From CAZUQP01 sp964484285 (GTDB lineage: Bacteria; Pseudomonadota; Gammaproteobacteria; DSM-16500), in NCBI GenBank assembly GCA_964484285.1, contig CAZAEO010000115.1:1-6111 (forward strand): a stretch of 6,111 bases of DNA. Reading direction: 5' to 3'. Under the pieces are notes generated by a model. It saw only the letters and a program-made list of their open reading frames with translations. It had not been told where the DNA came from and searched no databases. Numbering within the stretch: the stretch's first letter is position 1; each line of letters opens with the position of its first letter. Shown one piece after another: positions 1 through 5,548 of this stretch. Made by a program: the position numbers and the translations under genes.

Positions 1-38
1 TCATTGGGTCACTGGTTCGAGTCCAGTTCGGGGAGCCA
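1..38 (+). tRNA. tRNA-Asn, 3' half (5' half lies outside the window)
   Basis: The first 38 bases fold as the 3' half of a tRNA. They give the 3' strand of the anticodon stem (1-5), a 5-nt variable loop GGGTC (6-10), and a T arm ACTGG-TTCGAGT-CCAGT (11-27) with a perfect 5-bp stem. The acceptor strand TCGGGGA (28-34), discriminator G35 and encoded CCA (36-38) follow. The run GTCACTGGTTCGAGTCCAGT and discriminator G match gammaproteobacterial tRNA-Asn as I remember it. The anticodon is outside the window, so the isotype rests on this resemblance. A tRNA 3' end directly beside IS debris and an accessory gene block is a classic island boundary, but no second copy of the tRNA 3' end (an att repeat) is visible in this window. 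Confidence 0.85.
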
Positions 39-46
39 ATAAAATC

Positions 47-181
47 TGATCTCGCCCCTATAAAACGGACACCTACCTAAGCGACCCATTGTTTTTCAAA
101 GTAAACAGGGCTTAAAAAGCCAAGTTTAGAATGAAGGCGCTTTCGATTGTAGTACACATCAATCATTGCAAGCGCATACTA
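47..181 (-). mobile_element. IS3-family insertion sequence, terminal remnant
   Basis: This is the transposase-3' end of an IS3-family element lying on the minus strand. The outer tip begins at about 47 (TGATCTCGCCCC...), contains the block ACGGACAC (65-72), and leads into the transposase stop codon at 77-79. The rest of the element is missing: recognisable homology stops near 178-181, just before the stop codon of the next gene at 186. The tip aligns without gaps to 5491-5525 at 25 of 35 positions, so a related but different IS left a scar on the other side of the gene block. No target-site duplication can be assessed because only one end is present. Confidence 0.8.
77..178 (-). pseudogene. 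IS3-family transposase (OrfB/rve) C-terminal remnant
   Basis: The minus strand reads 33 codons ending at TAG (79-77), including MIDVYYNRKRLHS and LGFLSPVYFE. These are the hallmark C-terminal residues of the IS3-family OrfB integrase core (usual form: Y.N..R.HS.LG..SP..FE). An in-frame stop (181-179) lies directly upstream and no start codon or catalytic DDE residues remain, so this is a dead scrap of a protein normally about 270-300 residues long. It is nearly contiguous with the 3' end of the membrane-protein gene, so the deletion that removed the rest of the IS may have set that junction. Confidence 0.85.
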
Positions 182-185
182 AGAT

Positions 186-1421
186 TTAAATGCCACCTTC
201 TAAATTCCAATGAATTAGACTATATATTGGAATAACGGCATGCACCTCGAATAAGAAGGAAACATTCGGTATAAGAAGAGAGAATACCGCGCTAGCAAAA
301 GTAATCCCCCTGAGAACAGACTGCGGTAGACTTTCACCGATCAATTTATAGGAAAAAAATATCAACGGAAAAACATAGCCAAAACTTCTTTCAAAATCAG
401 CTACCATACACACCCCTGCAATGAGAGGGATCATGGATATCAATAAAGTAAAAATCAGCAACAATCCTGATCTAATGTATAAAAGGGCAAAACCTACTAG
501 AATTGCTATGCAAGAGCCTTTTAGAAAAAACAGGGAAGCAAATGGAAGCATTTTAAAATGCTCTAGAGCCTTAGAGGCATCAACAAATAACCCTGCTCTT
601 AACACAAGTGGGCAACCCATCCATAAACTTAAACAATATCTCGCAACAATAAATAGTAAGATACCTGCAAGAATTCCAATTCTTTGTGGGTTCAAGGATA
701 AAAAATCATGTAATGTAATTGTGTAATAATTTTTTTTCATCCAGCAAAAGTAAATCAATGGGGACGCTGCAATTGCGCGCTCATCTACAAAGCCAGCGAG
801 CATGAGTATAAAAGTAATTAAAAATGGATTTTTAGTGAAAACACATGAAAGCAGCAGAAAATAAGCTACCCCATCAAAAAATTCAACGCTCTGAAACCCC
901 CAACCTCCAACAGAAGAACAAGCAATTGCTAAAGCACCGAACAATGCAGCCGGCACATCACGAAAAAACCGTTTAAGCAACATAAACGTCATCATTAAAA
1001 ATAAAAAAGACGTAACCCGCTGAATAATAACAAGCCCACCAAAACTTGAAACTCCAATAAGTTTTGCAAAAAGCGGTAAAGCTATTCGATATGTTTGCTT
1101 CTCCAGATGCTCAGCACGACCGTCAAAATCAGAAATAGAAATAAAGGAAGAAATCGGGATAGCCTGAAGAGGATGCGCAACTTGCCATTCAAATGCTTTG
1201 ATGTACCATGAAGGAAGTGTTTGATCAAAATTTTTATAGAGAGCTGACATATAAGAGATCGCTAAGACACTTAGAAAAAAGCCGATGATCCACGGGCGTA
1301 AAAGAAATCCCGGGATCTTTTCTATAAGGTTACTTGCTAGCTCTACTAGTTTGTTGAATTGACCACTCAATTGAACAAGATGATTGCATTCCGCCTCTCC
1401 ACTTCTAATATCATTTGTCAT
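186..1421 (-). CDS. polytopic membrane protein, candidate GT-C-like glycosyltransferase
   Basis: This 411-residue protein has a soluble N-terminus (about 1-42) and roughly 10-11 hydrophobic segments, including about 43-62, 128-150, 183-211, 246-266, 294-343, 347-362 and 371-390. The long loop after the first segment (about 62-116) carries SDFDGR (97-102), followed by YRIALPLFAKL (111-121). Other conserved-looking charged motifs at membrane edges are EFFDG (180-184), FVDERAIAASPL (211-222) and DFERSFGYVFPL (342-353). An acidic motif in the first large loop of a many-pass protein resembles GT-C enzymes that use polyprenyl-phospho-sugars, but I do not recognise a named family. The ATG at 1421 is preferred over the in-frame GTG at 1433 because GGAGG sits 5 nt before it. 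The position downstream of the arabinose-donor genes suggests a transferase or another membrane step; a polymerase- or flippase-like protein is also possible. The membrane location is firm, the function is inference. Confidence 0.8.
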   Translation of the reverse strand: MTNDIRSGEAECNHLVQLSGQFNKLVELASNLIEKIPGFLLRPWIIGFFLSVLAISYMSALYKNFDQTLPSWYIKAFEWQVAHPLQAIPISSFISISDFDGRAEHLEKQTYRIALPLFAKLIGVSSFGGLVIIQRVTSFLFLMMTFMLLKRFFRDVPAALFGALAIACSSVGGWGFQSVEFFDGVAYFLLLSCVFTKNPFLITFILMLAGFVDERAIAASPLIYFCWMKKNYYTITLHDFLSLNPQRIGILAGILLFIVARYCLSLWMGCPLVLRAGLFVDASKALEHFKMLPFASLFFLKGSCIAILVGFALLYIRSGLLLIFTLLISMIPLIAGVCMVADFERSFGYVFPLIFFSYKLIGESLPQSVLRGITFASAVFSLLIPNVSFLFEVHAVIPIYSLIHWNLEGGI

Positions 1422-1426
1422 GTTGT

Positions 1427-1431
1427 CCTCC
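1427..1431 (-). promoter_or_regulatory. ribosome binding site deciding the membrane-protein start
   Basis: GGAGG on the minus strand is followed by ACAAC (5 nt) and then ATG at 1421-1419. The upstream in-frame GTG (1433-1431) overlaps this Shine-Dalgarno sequence and has no comparable site of its own, so the shorter protein is the better call. Confidence 0.75.
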
Positions 1432-1467
1432 ACACTTGGGTACTAATCCTATTAATTAAAAACATTA

Positions 1468-1612
1468 TTAATTTCTAATAACATCCTTCGCCATCCTCCT
1501 ACCAAAACTAATACTTTCAGATATCCCCCTATCTTTCGGGATAATAATACGAGGTATCTGCTACCCATAAACCCTTAATTGGGAGCGCCGCTGGAGGAAA
1601 TCCATTTAAAAA
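1468..1612 (-). pseudogene. 3' scrap of an amine-oxidase-like FAD-dependent oxidoreductase, frameshifted
   Basis: The gap between the reductase and membrane-protein genes holds decayed coding sequence on the minus strand. From about 1612 one frame reads FPPAALPIKGLWVADTSYYY then PER-stop. The frame one base over continues as DRGISESISFGRRMAKDVIRN and stops at 1470-1468. Dropping one A from the AAA run at 1536-1534 joins them as GLWVADTSYYYPEDRGISES. That form (GLY.ADTS..YPEDR.ISES...GR..A) is the C-terminal FAD-binding motif I know from amine-oxidase/protoporphyrinogen-oxidase-like NAD(P)/FAD proteins, some of them in polysaccharide loci. Only about 45 of some 400 or more codons remain. The 5' part was apparently lost where the arabinose cassette now ends, since the reductase stop is at 1616-1614. 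Family assignment is from memory of the motif. Confidence 0.6.
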
Positions 1613-1613
1613 T

Positions 1614-2369
1614 CTATATCTCCATGCGATTAAATATAAATCGCGGCAAATACTTAATAATTCCCATAATTAAAGACCATTTGAAAGGCGCATATATAAT
1701 TGTTTTGCCCTGCTCAATACCTTTAACAATTATTTTTGCAACACCTTCAACACTAGCAAGGCGCTTACTCTGCAGCTTTAAGTGAGAAGTCATCGGAGTA
1801 TCCGTAGGGCCTGGCTTTATCAAGATAACCTTCACATTATCACGTGCTAACCGATGCTGAAGGCCTTGTACATAGCGCTCGATCATCCCTTTAGCTGCCC
1901 CATAAACATAATTAGACTTACGCCCTCTATCACCTGCCACAGATCCAATAATTGCCAACGTACCCATATTTACTTTTTGCATATGCCCTGCGAAAGCTTC
2001 TAAAAATAATAATGGAGAAATACCATTAACAACTAAAGATTCATGACATGCAGCTAAGTTTTCTTGACAAACCGCCTGATCTGACAAAAATCCATGTGCA
2101 ATCAATACAGTGTGAACTGCACCTTCAGAAACTATTTTATTAACTAGTTCCTGAATACGTATTGGGTTAGTAAAATCTGCTTCGCATACACGCACCACAG
2201 ACTCTGAGTTACGTACAGCAAGATCTCTTGCTACCTTTTCTAGTCTTTCTCTATTTCGACCAATCAAGGTTAGATCGATTTTTTTATTTTTAATCCACAA
2301 TCGAGCACAATGCTCTGCAATAGCTGAGGTTGCTCCTACGAGAACAATTTTTTTTATCAAATTTGACAT
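1614..2369 (-). CDS. dprE2: DprE2-like short-chain reductase (polyprenylphospho-2-ketoribose reductase)
   Basis: This 251-residue short-chain dehydrogenase/reductase is close in length to mycobacterial DprE2. The N-terminal Rossmann motif is VGATSAIAEHCA (11-22), with IGRNRERL (36-43) probably reading the NAD(P)H ribose or phosphate. EADF (63-66), AHG (91-93) in place of the usual NAG, and N115 follow. The catalytic set is S143, Y156 and K160 (YGAAK), then KPGPTDTPMT (185-194). GATSAIAE and the C-terminal hydrophobic tail are typical of the DprE2 branch rather than fatty-acid or sugar-nucleotide SDRs. The expected reaction is NAD(P)H reduction of polyprenylphospho-2-keto-erythro-pentofuranose to the arabinofuranose, the second half of the epimerisation begun by the oxidase immediately upstream. 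The ATG at 2369 lies 2 nt after the oxidase stop, with GGGAAG 6 nt before it inside the oxidase gene, implying translational coupling. Confidence 0.88.
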   Translation of the reverse strand: MSNLIKKIVLVGATSAIAEHCARLWIKNKKIDLTLIGRNRERLEKVARDLAVRNSESVVRVCEADFTNPIRIQELVNKIVSEGAVHTVLIAHGFLSDQAVCQENLAACHESLVVNGISPLLFLEAFAGHMQKVNMGTLAIIGSVAGDRGRKSNYVYGAAKGMIERYVQGLQHRLARDNVKVILIKPGPTDTPMTSHLKLQSKRLASVEGVAKIIVKGIEQGKTIIYAPFKWSLIMGIIKYLPRFIFNRMEI

Positions 2370-2371
2370 AT

Positions 2372-3673
2372 TTAACTTCCCATCAGTCGTCTTGAAAGCG
2401 CAGAACTCATCCCTGGATCTCGATATTTTAGAAATTCCTGAAATCGAGGATAACCTTTCTCAAATAAATCTTGTGGCATACGGGCATCTTTGGCAAGGTA
2501 AATCCGGCCCTTCGCCTCACGTACAATCGCATCCAATTTCTCAAAAAGCTTCAAAGTACTTTTTCCTTTATTGGGAAAATCCAAAGCTAAAGTTACGCCT
2601 GACATAGGGAAACTCAACATACCCATTGAAGGTCGACTTCCAAATGTTTTAAGCACTGACAAAAAAGATCCTTCCCCAGAACAAGTGATTTCACTCAACA
2701 TTGCTTTTATTGCATCATAACCAACTTCTCTTGGGACCACACTTTGATATTGAAAGAATCCTCTCGGACCATACATTCTATTCCATTGATTTAAGCCATC
2801 TAATGGATAAAAGCACGATTCATAATGTGTAATGTTTTGATTTGATTGCTTTTTTTTAATATGAAAATACGCTGCGTTAAATAACCTTAGTGTTAACTTA
2901 TTAACGATAGGGATTGATGGCATCGCGAATGTAATCAACTTTTTATGATGTATTGCTGCCAGGGCTTGTTCTAATTCTATAGGATTGCTACGCATGAAAA
3001 GCCCGCGCTCCGCTTTCCCTTTAAACACGCAATCAATCCAAGAAACGGTATATTGCCACTCTGTTTCTGAAGCATCCGCTAAATCAAAAAACTCTTCCAG
3101 ACTTGTGTAAGGGATCGTTTCGGTAATAACAAACTGCGTGGTTATTCGCTGTAATTGTATTTCGACTTCTGTAATTACACCTGTTAATCCAATACCGCCT
3201 ACCACAGCAGAGAACCATCCAGATAGAGAATGGGGTCCACACTCTATTATCGATCCATCGGTACGAACCAATTTGAGCCATCGAATATGGTGACCAAATG
3301 AACCTAAGACATGATGATTCTTACCATGTACATCATTAGCGATAGCCCCACCGATAGTTATAAACTGTGTTCCTGGGGTCACGGGAAGAATCCAACCTCT
3401 TGGGACAATTAATTTTTGGATATCACGCAACAAGATACCCGATTGACATCTGAGAACACCTGTTTTTTCATTAAAACTAATAAAACGATCCAGTTTTTCT
3501 GTACACCACAACACACCCGATGGATTTAAACAAACATCTCCATAACTTCGCCCCTTCCCAAAAGGAAGACCCGGAGTATGACTTTTTAATTGTTGGAATA
3601 AATGCGAATCAGATAATGTAATGATTTTATGATCATGTTTTTCTAGTCTTCCCCAAGAGACAACCTTTACCAT
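2372..3673 (-). CDS. dprE1: DprE1-like FAD-dependent polyprenylphospho-ribose 2'-oxidase
   Basis: This 433-residue oxidoreductase combines an N-terminal PCMH/FAD_binding_4 domain with a C-terminal ALO-like substrate domain. FAD-binding motifs are FGKGRSYGD (38-46), VTPGTQFITIGGAIAND (98-114) and VHGKNHH (115-121), whose GKNHH block matches the flavin-contacting region of mycobacterial DprE1, and GGIGLTG (159-165). C-terminal matches are FFQYQSVVP (306-314), LSFP, LALDFP (362-367) and YLAKDAR (392-398), whose Lys corresponds to DprE1 K418. It should oxidise C2 of polyprenylphospho-beta-D-ribofuranose to the keto intermediate reduced by the next gene. The residue matching mycobacterial Cys387 is Ala363. 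I place the start at ATG 3673, with TAGG 6 nt upstream, rather than at TTG 3679, which has no room for an RBS. The start overlaps the preceding stop by 7 nt. Another ALO-family oxidase is less likely given the neighbours. Confidence 0.9.
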   Translation of the reverse strand: MVKVVSWGRLEKHDHKIITLSDSHLFQQLKSHTPGLPFGKGRSYGDVCLNPSGVLWCTEKLDRFISFNEKTGVLRCQSGILLRDIQKLIVPRGWILPVTPGTQFITIGGAIANDVHGKNHHVLGSFGHHIRWLKLVRTDGSIIECGPHSLSGWFSAVVGGIGLTGVITEVEIQLQRITTQFVITETIPYTSLEEFFDLADASETEWQYTVSWIDCVFKGKAERGLFMRSNPIELEQALAAIHHKKLITFAMPSIPIVNKLTLRLFNAAYFHIKKKQSNQNITHYESCFYPLDGLNQWNRMYGPRGFFQYQSVVPREVGYDAIKAMLSEITCSGEGSFLSVLKTFGSRPSMGMLSFPMSGVTLALDFPNKGKSTLKLFEKLDAIVREAKGRIYLAKDARMPQDLFEKGYPRFQEFLKYRDPGMSSALSRRLMGS

Positions 3674-5100
3674 AACCAACCTACAGTACCTATTATTAAA
3701 ATAATGGAAAATACTAAACCCGCAAAAATACTCGCCTTGTCCTTTAAGGCAAAAATAAGCGGATCATCATGCATCTTGCCTCTATGTGCTTGTAGCCAGA
3801 TCCAATTTACCCAAAATAAAACAACAGGTATTGAGCCCCATATCACTTCTGGCATCCGGTATAATCGAACTACAGCTTCACTATTTATATATAGCGCCAA
3901 CACCAACACAGCAGTATAGCCAGAGGTCGTACCTAACATTTGTATCAAAGGTGCATCAGCAGTCAGATAGCCACGTCCGTTTATTTTTAACTTTTTATCC
4001 ATTGAATGTGCTTGTAATTCAACATAGCGTTTTACAAACGCAAGCGACAGGAACAAAAAAATAGAAAATGTAATTAACCAAAAGGATAACGCTATATTTG
4101 CAGCAACGCTACCAGCAATAATTCGTAACGTATACAACAAAGCCAAAATCAAACTGTCTATTAAAATTATTCTTTTAAGTTTCCAAGAATAAGCAGATGC
4201 TACACTAAAATAAATTAATATGCAGAGCATAAAATGGCCGCCAACATATCCTGCTAATAGGAAACTAGAGAAAAGTAATAGTGGTAATAAACATATTCCT
4301 AACCAGATTGGAGCACTGCCGGAAGCAAAAGGCCTTTGATGCTTACGTGGATGGGAGCGATCACTTTCAAGATCCATCAAATCATTAATAACATAGACTG
4401 AAGAGGCACACAGATTAAATGAAACAAAGGCAATGATTAAGTGCGACCAAACAATTAAATTTGTTAACTGATGCGCTGCCAAGAGGGGAACAAATATTAA
4501 AAGATTTTTTAACCATTGGTGCACTCGGAGTATCTGACACACAACTAAAGAATTTAGCGCACAAAAAGAGAATATTTGCTCTACCCTGCAATTCGTTTCT
4601 ATTTCCTCCCTAAGCTTAGAAGGAGTATTAACTACCACCGCTTTTCGAGCATATTGCCAGACCATAAGATCTGCTTGCGAATTTCCCGCATAATCAAAAC
4701 CATCCTGACCAAAACGCCGCGCAAGTATTTTAGCTTTTTGCTCCCCTGTAAGATTAGTGATGCCATCGCTTGCTATTATTTCATCAAATATAGAAAGATA
4801 ATCTGCTATTTTAATAGCAATTAAATGATCAGTGCCGGTACACAATATCAGCTTCCTACCTTCATCCCGCTGTCGCTTTAACCATGTTAAAAAAACCTTA
4901 TTGTAAGGCAGAATACTTGGATCGAAATTTATCCTATTTGCCAGCTTCCGCTTAAGATGAGCTTTGCCTTTCATCAACCAATAAACGACAAGTAATATCT
5001 TAAATGGGTTATTAGCCAAAATTTTTAATAAAGACTCATGAAGCATATCCGTATGAATCAATGTTCCATCTAAATCAACAACGAGGGGATAAAGACTCAT
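3667..5100 (-). CDS. HAD phosphatase-UbiA prenyltransferase fusion (phosphoribosyl-polyprenyl-phosphate synthase/phosphatase)
   Basis: This 477-residue two-domain protein begins with a HAD phosphatase: VVDLDGT (7-13, nucleophile D9 and acid D11), LCTGTD (86-91, motif II), K122/K124 (motif III region) and YAGNSQADL (137-145, motif IV). From about 190 it is a UbiA-family integral membrane transferase: NDLMDLESDRSHPRK (239-253, the Asp-rich Mg-diphosphate site), YSWKLKR (304-310), D315, LRIIAG (325-330), FVKRYVEL (355-362) and HDDPLIFALKD (444-454). HPRK..RP and the LKR..D..R pattern fit phosphoribosyl:polyprenyl-phosphate transferase (mycobacterial Rv3806c type) better than ubiquinone UbiA. The UbiA domain should join PRPP to polyprenyl phosphate and the HAD domain remove the 5-phosphate, two steps done by separate proteins in mycobacteria. 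ATG at 5100 has AGGGA (5114-5110) 9 nt upstream. It is the first gene of the coupled operon. Confidence 0.9.
   Translation of the reverse strand: MSLYPLVVDLDGTLIHTDMLHESLLKILANNPFKILLVVYWLMKGKAHLKRKLANRINFDPSILPYNKVFLTWLKRQRDEGRKLILCTGTDHLIAIKIADYLSIFDEIIASDGITNLTGEQKAKILARRFGQDGFDYAGNSQADLMVWQYARKAVVVNTPSKLREEIETNCRVEQIFSFCALNSLVVCQILRVHQWLKNLLIFVPLLAAHQLTNLIVWSHLIIAFVSFNLCASSVYVINDLMDLESDRSHPRKHQRPFASGSAPIWLGICLLPLLLFSSFLLAGYVGGHFMLCILIYFSVASAYSWKLKRIILIDSLILALLYTLRIIAGSVAANIALSFWLITFSIFLFLSLAFVKRYVELQAHSMDKKLKINGRGYLTADAPLIQMLGTTSGYTAVLVLALYINSEAVVRLYRMPEVIWGSIPVVLFWVNWIWLQAHRGKMHDDPLIFALKDKASIFAGLVFSIILIIGTVGWLW
3680..3683 (-). promoter_or_regulatory. ribosome binding site deciding the oxidase start
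   Basis: TAGG on the minus strand lies 6 nt before ATG at 3673-3671. It directly abuts the alternative TTG at 3679-3677, too close to serve it. The site lies within the 3' end of the HAD-UbiA gene, consistent with coupled translation. Confidence 0.55.
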
Positions 5101-5135
5101 GAAAAATTGTCCCTAATTTAACTTCAAGTAAATTA

Positions 5136-5164
5136 ATTAAATACTCTTATCGCTTGAGACTCAA
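5136..5164 (-). promoter_or_regulatory. candidate sigma70-type promoter of the arabinose-donor operon
   Basis: On the minus strand TTGAGT (5164-5159) and TTTAAT (5141-5136) are separated by exactly 17 nt, placing a start site near 5129 and a short leader before the ATG at 5100. The -35 lies within a perfect 11-bp palindrome, TTGAGACTCAA (5154-5164), which could be a small operator or chance. Nothing else promoter-like is as well spaced in the 257-bp intergenic region, which otherwise holds AT-rich sequence without a recognisable gene. Confidence 0.45.
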
Positions 5165-5254
5165 CTCGATTATGATGCAAGTGAAAAATGAGTATTACAA
5201 TTTAATTCCTTCTCGATGAAATTCGCAAGAAAAAAAGAGTTAGAGCAAGTTTTT

Positions 5255-5263
5255 TGTTATAAT
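5255..5263 (+). promoter_or_regulatory. extended -10 promoter facing the truncated plus-strand gene
   Basis: TGTTATAAT carries a perfect TATAAT (5258-5263) with the TGN extension that lets RNA polymerase work with a weak -35; no good TTGACA lies 17 nt upstream. It would start a transcript of roughly 90 nt of leader before the ATG at 5358. It probably once drove the now truncated gene and could still read through the IS scar into the transposase. Confidence 0.55.
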
Positions 5264-5357
5264 CCCCCGCTTCAAATTTTCGTGTAGTAACACAAGCTTA
5301 GACATTTATATGGAATTAAATAGAAACTATAGTGAATTATCAAAAATAAATTAACAT

Positions 5358-5498
5358 ATGAAAATGCCTGCAATAAAAAGATTAAACATTCCCAACCTTA
5401 TAAGCGCTGCATCACATCTACCATCCGAAGGTAAGCTAGCTATATCCGACACCAACTTAGTCTACCTTGACATCGATGATGCCTATATCCTGATCTGA
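5358..5498 (+). pseudogene. 5' remnant of an unidentified gene, cut off by an IS tip
   Basis: An open frame starts at ATG 5358 (or ATG 5364, two codons later) and reads 46 residues, including MPAIKRLNIPNLISAAS and LVYLDIDDAYI. It then runs into the IS tip at 5491, where the last two codons and the TGA (5496-5498) are IS-derived, leaving about 44 native residues. The composition is protein-like and a good extended -10 promoter lies about 95 bp upstream, so this looks like the true start of a real gene whose remainder was lost. No clear Shine-Dalgarno precedes either ATG. I do not recognise the family securely; no known domain can be called from this short N-terminus. Confidence 0.55.
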
Positions 5499-5548
5499 CC
5501 CTCATTTTACGGACACTTCGCTAAGAGAGTAAAATGAGGGTCAGATCA
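5491..5548 (+). repeat. 58-bp IS3-tip hairpin (20-bp inverted repeat, 18-nt loop)
   Basis: Arms TGATCTGACCCTCATTTTAC (5491-5510) and its exact reverse complement (5529-5548) flank GGACACTTCGCTAAGAGA (5511-5528). The left arm plus loop aligns to the IS3-family tip at 47-81 with 25 of 35 identities, including ACGGACAC and CTAAG, so this is most likely a relic in which both ends of an IS were brought together with its interior deleted. No flanking target duplication is evident (TATATCC before, CAAAGCG after). That fits a rearrangement rather than a clean insertion. A MITE or a RAYT-mobilised REP-like hairpin is an alternative. Confidence 0.75.

Noticed and set aside
109..121. GGCTTAAAAAGCC hairpin as a terminator of the minus-strand block
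   Set aside because: It encodes part of the conserved LGFLSP segment of the transposase remnant, has only a 5-bp stem and lacks a following T run.
421..726. Plus-strand open frame opposite the membrane-protein gene
   Set aside because: It is the antisense of a well-supported coding frame with no domain and no RBS; the other plus-strand frames opposite the cassette genes are rejected likewise.
1431..1433. GTG start giving a membrane protein four residues longer
   Set aside because: This GTG overlaps the GGAGG ribosome binding site that is ideally spaced for the ATG at 1421.
3677..3679. TTG start for the oxidase
   Set aside because: The only Shine-Dalgarno-like bases abut this TTG directly, while they are 6 nt from the ATG at 3673.
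3667..5100. Ubiquinone-pathway UbiA (4-hydroxybenzoate prenyltransferase)
   Set aside because: The N-terminal HAD domain, the HPRK..RP and HDDP..FALKD motifs, and the DprE1/DprE2 neighbours fit the phosphoribosyl-polyprenyl-phosphate branch better.
5467..5472. TTGACA as a -35 for the transposase
   Set aside because: It lies in the coding frame of the truncated gene (LDIDD region), and no convincing -10 occurs 16-18 nt downstream.
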